A stretch of 10,647 nt of DNA from Deltaproteobacteria bacterium. GTDB lineage: Bacteria > Bdellovibrionota > O2-12-FULL-43-9 > JACQJE01. Below are positions 1 to 5,300 of the stretch, piece after piece (position 1 is the first letter of the stretch; each line of letters opens with the position of its first letter). A program made the position numbers and the translations under genes. Location: the NCBI GenBank assembly GCA_016205125.1, contig JACQJE010000056.1, positions 1-10,647 on the forward strand, written 5' to 3'. The notes under the pieces are model-generated. The model searched no databases and was not told the origin of the DNA. It saw only the letters and a list, made by a program, of their open reading frames with translations.

Positions 1-37
1 CCCTCCCCCTTGATGGGGGAGGGTTAGGGTGGGGGTG
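1..37. repeat. C/G-rich dispersed palindrome, left window edge
   Basis: The first bases form a perfect hairpin: CCCTCCCCC (2-10 approximately), loop TTGAT, GGGGGAGGG, followed by TTAGGGTGGGGGTG. Read on the minus strand it begins CACCCCCACCCTAACCC, much like the sequence entering the right edge of the window (10632-10647, CACCCTCTCCCTGACC). Such short G-rich palindromes are commonly dispersed between genes in bacterial genomes. It lies just past the stop of the anti-sigma gene and could act as a transcript 3' end, but there is no T run after it on the minus strand. The copy may continue to the left of the window. Confidence 0.6.
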
Positions 38-61
38 CATATTCCTCAAGTTATTGAGAAG

Positions 62-463
62 TTACGTTTTTTTCTGCCGCGCCAGCTCTTGTCGATAATA
101 GCGGAGACATTGAGAGCAGACACCTGAGTGCTCCGCCCAATCCGGGTGGGTTCTTTTGATGATCTCGATGAGTTGCTCTTCTGCCTTCCGGTGAAGTTCG
201 AAATACCTCACCTCCTTTTCGCAGATGGGGCAGCGAGCATACTGGTCAAAAATCTCACGCAGACGGTTAAGGAGATCTGGAGGCACTTCAGATGATTTTT
301 TCATTTTTTTCATGAAATGGAGCGTTTTTTCAAACTGACCGAGATTTCTGGCGCAATTCTCGCACATCCAGAGGTGAATTTTTAAAAGAATCTTCTCGGT
401 GAGAGAAACCTGCTTCTCCAAATAGTCGGTCATGAGACCATTGACTTCTTTGCACGTCAACAT
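62..463 (-). CDS. Anti-sigma factor with N-terminal zinc finger and a second CxxC pair
   Basis: Probable anti-sigma factor of 133 residues that binds and silences the sigma factor encoded just upstream. Residues C4, H30, C34 and C37 form the zinc-finger pattern of the anti-sigma (zf-HC2/ZAS) family (Cys near the N-terminus, then H-x3-C-x2-C in HLWMCENC). In some family members oxidation of this site releases the sigma factor. Residues 55-75 are a short linker. A second motif follows that this family usually lacks: CPIC (78-81), H91 and CSQC (116-119), which looks like another zinc-binding module. No membrane segment is visible, so the protein is probably cytoplasmic. ATG (463-461) follows the sigma stop codon after one base (TAAAATG), implying translational coupling; the purine-rich end of the sigma gene supplies the ribosome binding site. 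The trigger cannot be read from sequence. Confidence 0.85.
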   Translation of the reverse strand: MLTCKEVNGLMTDYLEKQVSLTEKILLKIHLWMCENCARNLGQFEKTLHFMKKMKKSSEVPPDLLNRLREIFDQYARCPICEKEVRYFELHRKAEEQLIEIIKRTHPDWAEHSGVCSQCLRYYRQELARQKKT

Positions 464-464
464 T

Positions 465-1061
465 TTATTTGCTCTTCTCTTTCATCCACTGACTTAACTC
501 TCCCCTGACCCTCAGGCGGGCCCGATGCAGAATTACCCGCATATTGGTCGAAGAGATCCCTAAAATGTTACAGACCTCATCCGAATCAAGCTCCTCCACA
601 TCGCGTAAAATCAGAACCTGTTTCTGTAGTGGAGGGAGCTGATCAATCGCGCGATCAAGACATTCGGAGAGTTCCTTCGTGAGCAACAAATTTTCCGGGT
701 TATGCTTCCATGCGGAGAGCTCTTCCCGCCACATTCCGCGTTCATCAAAAAGAGAGAGATATTCCAGATCATCCGATTCATAGGCAGGCTCTCTTTCCTG
801 TTGTTTAAAAAGATCGTACGCCTTGAGACGAAAGATCTGGATGATCCATGTCTGGAGAGTCGATTCCCCCTTAAATCGATCGATCCCGGTCATCACCGCC
901 AGCAGAGTTTCCTGAACCAGGTCTTCAACTTCCTTTTTATTGGAGATAAACCTCATGCCGTAACGATAAAGGAGTGGCGAATAATCGTTTATGAGGCGGC
1001 CCAGCGCCTCCTCCTCTCCCGCCTTTAATTTGGCTAAGAAATCCTTCTCTTTCTTCTTCAT
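465..1061 (-). CDS. ECF-type RNA polymerase sigma-70 factor
   Basis: Alternative sigma factor of 198 residues that directs RNA polymerase to a small regulon. Region 2 spans about residues 22-90: LYRYGMRF, then the EVEDLVQETLL helix, then the -10-binding FKGESTLQTWI segment. Region 4 spans about 132-187: LPPLQKQVLILRD followed by the helix-turn-helix NILGISSTNMRVILHRARLRVR. There is no region 1.1 or 3, and the length fits the ECF group. The reading frame stays open upstream to 1334, but that stretch is antisense to the divergent membrane gene and His/Arg-rich. The ATG at 1061-1059 has AGGTG five bases upstream and begins the conserved fold directly, so I use it. The anti-sigma gene is fused behind it in one operon. 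Such pairs usually control their own promoter; the target motif is not certain here. Confidence 0.93.
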   Translation of the reverse strand: MKKKEKDFLAKLKAGEEEALGRLINDYSPLLYRYGMRFISNKKEVEDLVQETLLAVMTGIDRFKGESTLQTWIIQIFRLKAYDLFKQQEREPAYESDDLEYLSLFDERGMWREELSAWKHNPENLLLTKELSECLDRAIDQLPPLQKQVLILRDVEELDSDEVCNILGISSTNMRVILHRARLRVRGELSQWMKEKSK

Positions 1062-1166
1062 TTTGGCACCTGTAACGAAAGAGGGGGTAAGCGCTACTAA
1101 CCCATGAAGGCGATAAAGCACTAAAAGTGTAACATAGGGATATGACCTTAAAAAGGAGAATTTAAA
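1062..1166. promoter_or_regulatory. Divergent intergenic region with two TGTAAC motifs
   Basis: This 105-bp gap separates the leftward sigma gene from the rightward membrane-protein gene and must hold promoters for both. TGTAAC occurs at 1071-1076 and again at 1128-1133, in the same orientation, and a short CACT-AAA-AGTG palindrome precedes the second copy. Some ECF sigma factors use a GTAAC-type -35 element (for example Caulobacter SigF), so the motifs could be the target of the neighbouring sigma factor; that is inference. The second copy is too close to the membrane gene to serve as its -35. No convincing housekeeping promoter was found. Confidence 0.35.
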
Positions 1167-1595
1167 ATGGGTGCAAAAAATCTCTTGAGAGCGCTCTTTG
1201 CGGGTGTGGTGGGTACCGCCGTGATGACGGCGTTTACCTATCTGGCTCCCATGATGGGGATGCCTCCGATGAACATCCCGATGATGCTCTCCTCTTTTCT
1301 CGGCGTGAGCATTTTCCTGGGGTGGATCATGCATTTCTCCATCGGATCGATGCTGGCGATCATCTATTCCTTTGTCTGCAACTATCTCCCTTCGATCGGC
1401 TGGAAGAATGGCGCCATTTACGGCATTTTTCCCTGGCTTGTCGCACAGATTGTTGTGATGCCGATGATGGGAATGGGGCTTTTTTCGGGTTCATTCGTTA
1501 TGGCGATGGGGAGCTTCGTGGGGCATCTCATCTATGGCGGAACCGTAGGCTTCGTCTATGCTTCCTGCTGTCAACGCTCTTCGAGCGCTAAATAA
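1167..1595 (+). CDS. Met-rich four-helix integral membrane protein (DUF6789-like)
   Basis: Integral membrane protein of 142 residues, function unknown. Four hydrophobic segments lie near residues 6-27, 43-71, 82-102 and 107-132. The order of motifs (an N-terminal AGVVGTAVMT helix, an MMGMPPMNIPMM loop, GWIMHFSIG, GAIYGIFPWL, MPMMGMG, GSFVGHLIYG) resembles the small DUF6789-type membrane family as I recall it; this assignment is from memory. About 16 of 142 residues are Met, clustered in two loops, with His at 56 and 120. AAGGAG (1153-1158) lies eight bases before the ATG. It is read divergently from the ECF sigma/anti-sigma pair, so membership in that regulon is plausible. A metal role suggested by Met clusters is only a guess, since the residues may simply be family-conserved helix packing positions. 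Confidence 0.85.
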   Translation: MGAKNLLRALFAGVVGTAVMTAFTYLAPMMGMPPMNIPMMLSSFLGVSIFLGWIMHFSIGSMLAIIYSFVCNYLPSIGWKNGAIYGIFPWLVAQIVVMPMMGMGLFSGSFVMAMGSFVGHLIYGGTVGFVYASCCQRSSSAK

Positions 1596-1636
1596 CCCCC
1601 TCCAGCGCATGTTCAGGGGGGGGCCGCCTCCCCCCT
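1596..1636 (+). terminator. GC hairpins after the membrane gene, possible weak terminator
   Basis: Right after the TAA stop, CCCCCT (1596-1601) can pair with AGGGGG (1615-1620). Alternatively A1615-G1623 pairs with C1628-T1636 across a CCGC loop, giving about nine base pairs that are nearly all G-C (one G-T pair). The two hairpins exclude each other. The following bases are C/T-rich but there is no T run, so efficient intrinsic termination is doubtful. Confidence 0.4.
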
Positions 1637-1666
1637 CTCGTCTATCTCTTCAGAAAGGCGAGCACA

Positions 1667-1695
1667 TTGACGCCCGCCCCATACCGAAATATAAA
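1667..1695 (+). promoter_or_regulatory. Sigma-70 promoter of xseA, leaderless layout
   Basis: TTGACG (1667-1672) and TATAAA (1690-1695) are separated by exactly 17 bases, five of six matches to consensus in each box. The -10 box ends five bases before the xseA ATG (1701), so transcription would start at or beside the A of the start codon. No Shine-Dalgarno sequence precedes this ATG, which agrees with a leaderless mRNA. Confidence 0.65.
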
Positions 1696-1700
1696 ACCTT

Positions 1701-3017
1701 ATGGCCAATCACGTAGAAAAAAGGACAACATCGGATCTGACCCCCCTGCAGGAAAAAGAAGAAACGCCCTCTCCCCAGGAAGATCTCTTTTCTTACGCAG
1801 CCGCTCACCCTTCGCCCCTTTATCTGACCATTTCGGAGCTGACCAGCCGGATCAGAGAGGTGCTGGAGTCAAATGTCGGCGCAGTCTGTGTGAGAGGGGA
1901 AATTTCGAATCTCCGGGCGCCCGGCTCTGGCCATCTCTATTTTACGCTGAAAGATAGTCAGAGCCAGGTCACAGCAGTCCTCTTTCGGCAGTATCAGCAA
2001 TCGCTCCGTTTTGAACTTGCAGACGGTCTCGATGTCATCGCGACAGGACAGATCACCGTTTATGAACCGCGTGGAATTTATCAGATCCTCGTTGAAAACC
2101 TCGAGCCAGTTGGCATTGGCTCTCTTCAGCTCGCCTTTGAACAACTTAAAGAGAAGCTCGCCAAAGAGGGCTTATTCGATCCAAAGCATAAGAAACCGAT
2201 CCCCTTCCTTCCCAGAAAGATTGCGGTAATTACTTCCCCTTCTGGCGCCGCCATCCGCGATATCCTGAATGTCCTCCACCGGCGCTTTAGCAATCTGGAG
2301 GTGCTCCTGGTCCCTGTCTCCGTTCAGGGGAATAAGGCGGCTCCTGAAATCGCCCAGGCTCTCGACACCGTAAACCGCCACTGCCGCGATGTGGAGGTCA
2401 TTATCCTCGGACGCGGAGGGGGCTCTCTGGAGGATCTCTGGCCCTTTAATGAGGAGATCGTCGCGAGGGCGGTCTTCGCTTCCACGATTCCCATTATCTC
2501 GGCGGTCGGTCATGAGATCGACTTTACGATCAGCGACTTCGTCGCAGATCTCCGTACTCCGACCCCTTCTGCCGCGGCAGAACTGGTCGTCCAGAACAAA
2601 ACTCAGCTGATCCTTCGCACAGACGAGCTCTCCAGCCGGCTCAGGCAAGCTATCGACCATCTGCTGGAAGGGAGAAAAAACGAACTCTTCCACTTGACGC
2701 GCCGTCTGGGAAACCCCATCCAGGAACTGAAGATCCGGGCTGAGAGACTCGTCCAGATTCGAAAGAATTTAGAGTTGATCATGCGGCAGAAGTTAGAGCT
2801 CTTTAAAAACCGCATCGACTCCGCGACACGACTGCTCCATTCTCTAAGCCCAAGGGTCCTGCTGGATCGCGGCTATGCCATTGTGAGGCGTGAGAGTGAC
2901 CATACCGTCATTCGATCGACATCCGATCTCGATATCGGGGAACTCTTTACGCTTCAACTTTCCGACGGCGATGTCACGGCGCGCACTGAAAAGATTAACC
3001 CGAGAAAACCCTCTTGA
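1701..3017 (+). CDS. xseA: Exodeoxyribonuclease VII large subunit
   Basis: Catalytic subunit of exonuclease VII, which with XseB degrades single-stranded DNA from either end in the cytoplasm during repair. The protein has 438 residues, the usual length. Residues 1-38 are a variable, charged N-terminus. The OB-fold domain spans about 40-135 (LYLTISELTSRI, VRGEISN, GHLYFTLKD). The catalytic domain follows at about 165-300, with KIAVITSPSGAAIRD (173-187), the GRGGGSLEDLWPFN block (237-250), and the SAVGHEIDFTISDFVADLR segment with PTPSAAAE. A long coiled coil covers about 300-390, and the short C-terminal DRGYAIVRR...DG domain completes it. The start is the only ATG consistent with the promoter just upstream. 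An xseB gene often follows xseA; none is recognisable before 3351, so it must be encoded elsewhere. Confidence 0.97.
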   Translation: MANHVEKRTTSDLTPLQEKEETPSPQEDLFSYAAAHPSPLYLTISELTSRIREVLESNVGAVCVRGEISNLRAPGSGHLYFTLKDSQSQVTAVLFRQYQQSLRFELADGLDVIATGQITVYEPRGIYQILVENLEPVGIGSLQLAFEQLKEKLAKEGLFDPKHKKPIPFLPRKIAVITSPSGAAIRDILNVLHRRFSNLEVLLVPVSVQGNKAAPEIAQALDTVNRHCRDVEVIILGRGGGSLEDLWPFNEEIVARAVFASTIPIISAVGHEIDFTISDFVADLRTPTPSAAAELVVQNKTQLILRTDELSSRLRQAIDHLLEGRKNELFHLTRRLGNPIQELKIRAERLVQIRKNLELIMRQKLELFKNRIDSATRLLHSLSPRVLLDRGYAIVRRESDHTVIRSTSDLDIGELFTLQLSDGDVTARTEKINPRKPS

Positions 3018-3056
3018 ATTCCAAAAAAATGCCTTGATCCACCGACTCCTCAAACG

Positions 3057-3094
3057 CGGCCGGATTCTGCTGCCCCCGATGCAAGGCTCAGCAG
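3057..3094 (-). repeat. 38-bp inverted repeat, left copy
   Basis: The reverse complement of this interval matches 5550-5587 over 38 bases with one mismatch (position 3061 against 5583). It lies at the 3' end of the M23 peptidase remnant, spanning its codons [11 protein letters not shown]. Similarity stops abruptly on both sides. Together the copies bracket about 2.5 kb in inverted orientation. Confidence 0.85.
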
Positions 3095-3248
3095 CATCGG
3101 ATTGACGCGCGCTCCATAGAGCTTCATCCCCCAGTGCAAATGGGGACAGGTTGTTCTCCCCGTCTGACCCACTGTGCCAATCATCTCCCATCCAGAAATG
3201 GAGTTTCCGGCTGGAAACTTAATTATCTCGGTAACTTTGATGCGTTTA

Positions 3249-3276
3249 TTGACAAAGCGGAGTCCCATGTTATTCT
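3249..3276 (+). promoter_or_regulatory. Candidate sigma-70 promoter for the secreted-protein gene
   Basis: A perfect TTGACA (3249-3254) is followed after 16 bases by TATTCT (3271-3276, four of six matches). Transcription would start near 3283, giving a leader of about 67 bases before the ATG at 3351. It lies inside the decayed M23 remnant. The weak -10 box and short spacer keep confidence low. Confidence 0.35.
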
Positions 3277-3350
3277 GAACTTAGTAGCAGGGTTGGATCA
3301 TAAGCAGGGAAGTAGTGCGTCATTGATACCTTTACAGGGAGGTTTCAAAA

Positions 3351-4655
3351 ATGAGAAAAACAAAGTTGTTTTTCCCATTAGTCGCTCTCTTTCTCCTCGC
3401 TCCTACACATCTTCTCGCTGATCAGAGCATCGAGTCGCTTCAGACAGAAACGCTGGTGAGAATTGCGGGTGTTGTCAAAAACCAGTTTGGCACAGAGCCG
3501 CAAAATCAGCTCGGGAGCATCATGATCGTCAAAGGAGGGATCTTTGTCGAGCAATTGGCTCTCCGTCTGGGAGCAGATCTGCAAGGTGAGACGGTTATTC
3601 AAGTGACAGGCCGCCTGGCGCAAATCATGAGGGATCGGCTCTCCGCGCAGGGTCATGGCGAATTTACATACCACGGGGGTGTGCTCTACTGCCACGGAGA
3701 ATTAGCTGAGCAGTTAGAGGCGATTGCCCGCGAAGTCTACGCGAGAGTCAGTGATTCCATTCTTGAAGGGGTCTCCTTCTTCCTGGCGACAGGTTCAGAA
3801 GCGCTCACGCTCCTCGATGTTTTCTGCGAAGAGATGAGAGGGATTTTTGACGATCGCGCTGATCTCTTTGGCCAGATCGTCGAAGGTTCCTATGAAGACG
3901 CCACGAGCTGGCTCATCCGTTTCCTCCATCTCGGTTTTGAGTTTGACGCAGATGGCGCTGTTGTCTGGAACCCTCTCTTCGCATATGACATGGGGCTGGA
4001 AGGGGTAGAAAAGATCGCAGCACATGCGGGGGACGCCTTTCTCTTCACCTTCGATAGTTTTGGCACTTTCTTTTCTTATCTGGCAGGAAATGAAGAGAAT
4101 GCCTTTGCAACGGCGTTTCAGCGGACAACAGCCGTGATTGGTGAGACCGGAAATGATGCGCTTTACATTGTTTCCGATTTCGCGGGTGGCGCCAGAGGGC
4201 TCTTCCACAACCCCTTTACCGCCATCACGCTGGTTTCAGAAGCGGCAACTCGTTTTCTCGATGTGGGTGGAAGTCTGGTCGACGGGACGTATGAAATTGT
4301 CACCGGATTTGTCACGCAGACCTTTGAGCAGGCTGCAGCATTTGCGAACGGAGAAGAGTGCCCCATTGGCGCCTTCATCATTGTTGCCGGCGAAGAAGTG
4401 GAGCGCCTGTTTGATGCGGGAAGGGGTGTACTCGCCATCTTCCGGAATCTTGGCGAAAATACATGGAATGTGGTTCTCGGTTTCTTTGAGCCGTTTTCGT
4501 CATTCGATTCTGTTCAGGACTTTATCACCGATCTCGGCGACGCTTTCAGAAAGGTGATTGAATTGGGCCAGCAATTTTTTGCGGCGATTCAGGATCTGAT
4601 CGACCAGCTTCGAGATCTTATAGGCTTCCCAGAAGACGAGGGGGCCTTAGTGTAG
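3351..4655 (+). CDS. Secreted acidic protein of unknown function
   Basis: I do not recognise this 434-residue protein. A clear signal peptide is present: MRKTK, a hydrophobic core FFPLVALFLLAP, and a likely cut after HLLA (about residue 23), so the mature protein is exported to the periplasm or outside. The mature part is acidic, Phe-rich and apparently mostly amphipathic helices. From about residue 215 on, similar blocks alternate: an aromatic/hydrophobic helix, a short Gly/Asp/Asn turn, then an Ala-rich helix (for example FLFTFDSFGTFF, then ALYIVSDFAGG, then TYEIVTGFVTQ, then GRGVLAIFRNLG). There are three Cys and no catalytic motif, lipobox or sorting signal that I can see. AGGGAGG (3336-3342) lies eight bases before the ATG. 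It stands alone between the M23 remnant and a structured 3' region. A membrane-associated or pore-like helical protein is possible but unsupported. Confidence 0.85.
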   Translation: MRKTKLFFPLVALFLLAPTHLLADQSIESLQTETLVRIAGVVKNQFGTEPQNQLGSIMIVKGGIFVEQLALRLGADLQGETVIQVTGRLAQIMRDRLSAQGHGEFTYHGGVLYCHGELAEQLEAIAREVYARVSDSILEGVSFFLATGSEALTLLDVFCEEMRGIFDDRADLFGQIVEGSYEDATSWLIRFLHLGFEFDADGAVVWNPLFAYDMGLEGVEKIAAHAGDAFLFTFDSFGTFFSYLAGNEENAFATAFQRTTAVIGETGNDALYIVSDFAGGARGLFHNPFTAITLVSEAATRFLDVGGSLVDGTYEIVTGFVTQTFEQAAAFANGEECPIGAFIIVAGEEVERLFDAGRGVLAIFRNLGENTWNVVLGFFEPFSSFDSVQDFITDLGDAFRKVIELGQQFFAAIQDLIDQLRDLIGFPEDEGALV

Positions 4656-4681
4656 CCCAAAAAATAGACTAGATTTTTGGG
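4656..4681 (+). terminator. Hairpin directly after the secreted-protein stop codon
   Basis: CCCAAAAA (4656-4663) pairs perfectly with TTTTTGGG (4674-4681) over a ten-base loop, immediately after the TAG stop. The T run is inside the stem, not after it, so this is not a classic terminator. It may protect the mRNA 3' end or be the first element of the structured region that follows. Confidence 0.4.
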
Positions 4682-4682
4682 T

Positions 4683-4845
4683 AAACTGGCAAGATTCAAG
4701 CCAGACCTTCGGGGCCCCCACGAAACCTGTTTCGTGGGGTGAAGACTTGTGCGGAAGCCATATTTACGACGCAGGCGTACTTCACTTGTACGTCGAGGAG
4801 GAAAAATGGCTTCCAACGAAGTCTGGCTTAGAATATTGCCAGTTT
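4683..4845 (+). ncRNA. Large multi-branched inverted-repeat structure, candidate structured RNA or MITE
   Basis: Unrecognised element with a very regular fold. The outer stem pairs 4683-4711 with 4817-4845: 27 base pairs with one mismatch (4693/4835) and single bulges at 4707 and 4830. Inside are two hairpins. Hairpin A is perfect: 4716-4725 (CCCCACGAAA), loop CCTG, 4730-4739. Hairpin B pairs GGAAGCCAT (4753-4761) with ATGGCTTCC (4806-4814), then CGAC/GTCG and GTAC (4777-4780)/GTAC (4788-4791) around a seven-base loop. The sum is a three-way junction of 163 bases. A small 7-bp hairpin (4857-4884) and the terminator at 4887-4923 follow, so the RNA could run to 4923. It may be a 3' UTR, a free small RNA, or a miniature inverted-repeat element with 28-base ends; no target duplication is visible. 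It does not fit hammerhead or attC patterns. Confidence 0.55.
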
Positions 4846-4847
4846 GA
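4806..4847 (+). CDS. Possible 13-residue peptide inside the structured element
   Basis: ATG at 4806 opens a 13-codon frame (MASNEVWLRILPV) that ends at TGA 4845-4847. It is preceded by GAGGAGG (4795-4801), a near-perfect Shine-Dalgarno four bases before the ATG, among the strongest in the window. In the predicted fold the ribosome site is in an internal loop while the ATG is paired in hairpin B, and the rest of the frame is the right arm of the outer stem. Translation would open the structure, as in leader-peptide control. It could equally be chance: the frame is short and its sequence is fixed by the inverted repeat. Confidence 0.25.
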   Translation: MASNEVWLRILPV

Positions 4848-4886
4848 GCGGCGAAATTGAAGGGCACAGGGAAGTACCTTTCAAGT

Positions 4887-4923
4887 GGGGGGGATGGAAT
4901 GGATTCCATCCCCCCCTTTTTTT
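4887..4923 (+). terminator. Strong intrinsic terminator
   Basis: A perfect 13-bp stem (GGGGGGGATGGAA, 4887-4899, with TTCCATCCCCCCC, 4904-4916), a TGGA loop, and seven T (4917-4923) form a textbook rightward terminator. It ends transcripts from the secreted-protein gene and/or the structured element and insulates brnTA, whose own promoter starts 39 bases later. The minus strand lacks a T run, so it acts only rightward. Confidence 0.93.
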
Positions 4924-4961
4924 AGTCAGGGGTCACACCCCGTGGGTTTGCGCTGGCGATC

Positions 4962-4990
4962 TTGACAGATGTATATGTCTATCATATACT
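4962..4990 (+). promoter_or_regulatory. Near-consensus sigma-70 promoter of brnTA
   Basis: TTGACA (4962-4967, perfect) and TATACT (4985-4990, five of six) are 17 bases apart. The -10 box ends seven bases before the brnT ATG (4998), so the start site should fall at or next to that A and the mRNA would be leaderless or nearly so. Confidence 0.85.
4971..4989. promoter_or_regulatory. Inverted-repeat operator overlapping the brnTA -10 box
   Basis: GTATATG (4971-4977) and CATATAC (4983-4989) form a perfect 7-bp inverted repeat with a five-base spacer inside the promoter, covering most of the -10 box. BrnA-type ribbon-helix-helix antitoxins, alone or with BrnT, repress their own promoters, so this is the natural binding site. 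Binding would block RNA polymerase directly. The assignment is inferred from position and symmetry. Confidence 0.65.
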
Positions 4991-4997
4991 TTAATTA

Positions 4998-5300
4998 ATG
5001 GACATTTCAAATCTCTTACAGTGCGTTGGTTTTGAGTGGGACAAACATAACGCCGTAAAAATTTGGGAGAAACATCAAGTCTCTCCCTCGGAATGTGAGG
5101 AGCTTTTTTTCAACCGCCCACTGGTTGTTGTGGATGATTTCAAACATTCCGAAAGAGAAAATCGCTATTATGCCCTTGGGCATACAGATGGGGGGAGAAT
5201 GCTGTTTGTCGCATTTACTGTCCGGCAAAAACTTATACGGCTGATTTCAGCGCGAGACATGGACCGAAAGGAAAGGAAGGTGTATCAATCCTATGAATAA
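4998..5300 (+). CDS. brnT: BrnT family ribonuclease toxin
   Basis: Toxin of a type II toxin-antitoxin pair, 100 residues as expected for BrnT, an RNase with a RelE-like fold that slows translation when free. Family landmarks are in order: FEWDKHNAVKIWEKHQVSPSE (residues 12-32, the FEWDxxK...N..KHGVSFEEA pattern), a hydrophobic strand LVVVDD, the HSERENRYYALG turn, GRMLFVAFTVRQ, and the IRLISARDMDRKERKVY C-terminus. The ATG at 4998 is the only reasonable start: no Shine-Dalgarno is present and the promoter ends seven bases upstream, so initiation is probably leaderless. The last eight bases overlap the antitoxin gene (ATGAATAA). A weak, leaderless start could keep toxin output low relative to antitoxin; that is inference. 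Confidence 0.92.
   Translation: MDISNLLQCVGFEWDKHNAVKIWEKHQVSPSECEELFFNRPLVVVDDFKHSERENRYYALGHTDGGRMLFVAFTVRQKLIRLISARDMDRKERKVYQSYE

Larger units (their letters stand above)
3050..3285 (-). pseudogene. Remnant of an M23 (LytM-type) peptidase, C-terminal part
   Basis: Read on the minus strand, the frame 3268-3050 encodes IGTVGQTGRTT, then PHLHWG, then GARVNPMLL. This is the typical C-terminal block of M23 zinc endopeptidases, which cut cell-wall peptide crosslinks: the HLH motif with its metal-binding His, then the RVNP/RVDP tail. The first catalytic His and Asp, the signal peptide and most of the domain are missing. Upstream (to about 3285) the frame reads NNMGLR, reminiscent of the HGMGL motif, but then meets a stop codon. 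A second frame gives SALSINASKL, reminiscent of the family's SLYAHLSKL, which implies a frameshift. The usual Gly after TGRTT is Cys. The last residues lie in the 38-bp repeat at 3057-3094. It is decayed and not expected to be functional. Confidence 0.75.

Noticed and set aside
1128..1155. Second TGTAAC as -35 of the membrane-protein gene
   Set aside because: A start site would fall at or after the ribosome binding site, incompatible with the clear AAGGAG at 1153-1158.
1062..1334. N-terminal extension of the sigma factor
   Set aside because: Antisense to the membrane-protein gene, His/Arg-rich, not part of the ECF fold, and a start with a ribosome site exists at 1061.
2172..2693. 173-codon open frame antisense to xseA
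   Set aside because: The xseA frame has strong family motifs throughout; this frame has none and is explained by codon bias.
4683..4845. Integron attC site or hammerhead ribozyme
   Set aside because: No GTTRRRY/RYYYAAC core pair and no CTGANGA plus GAAA core; the fold differs from both.
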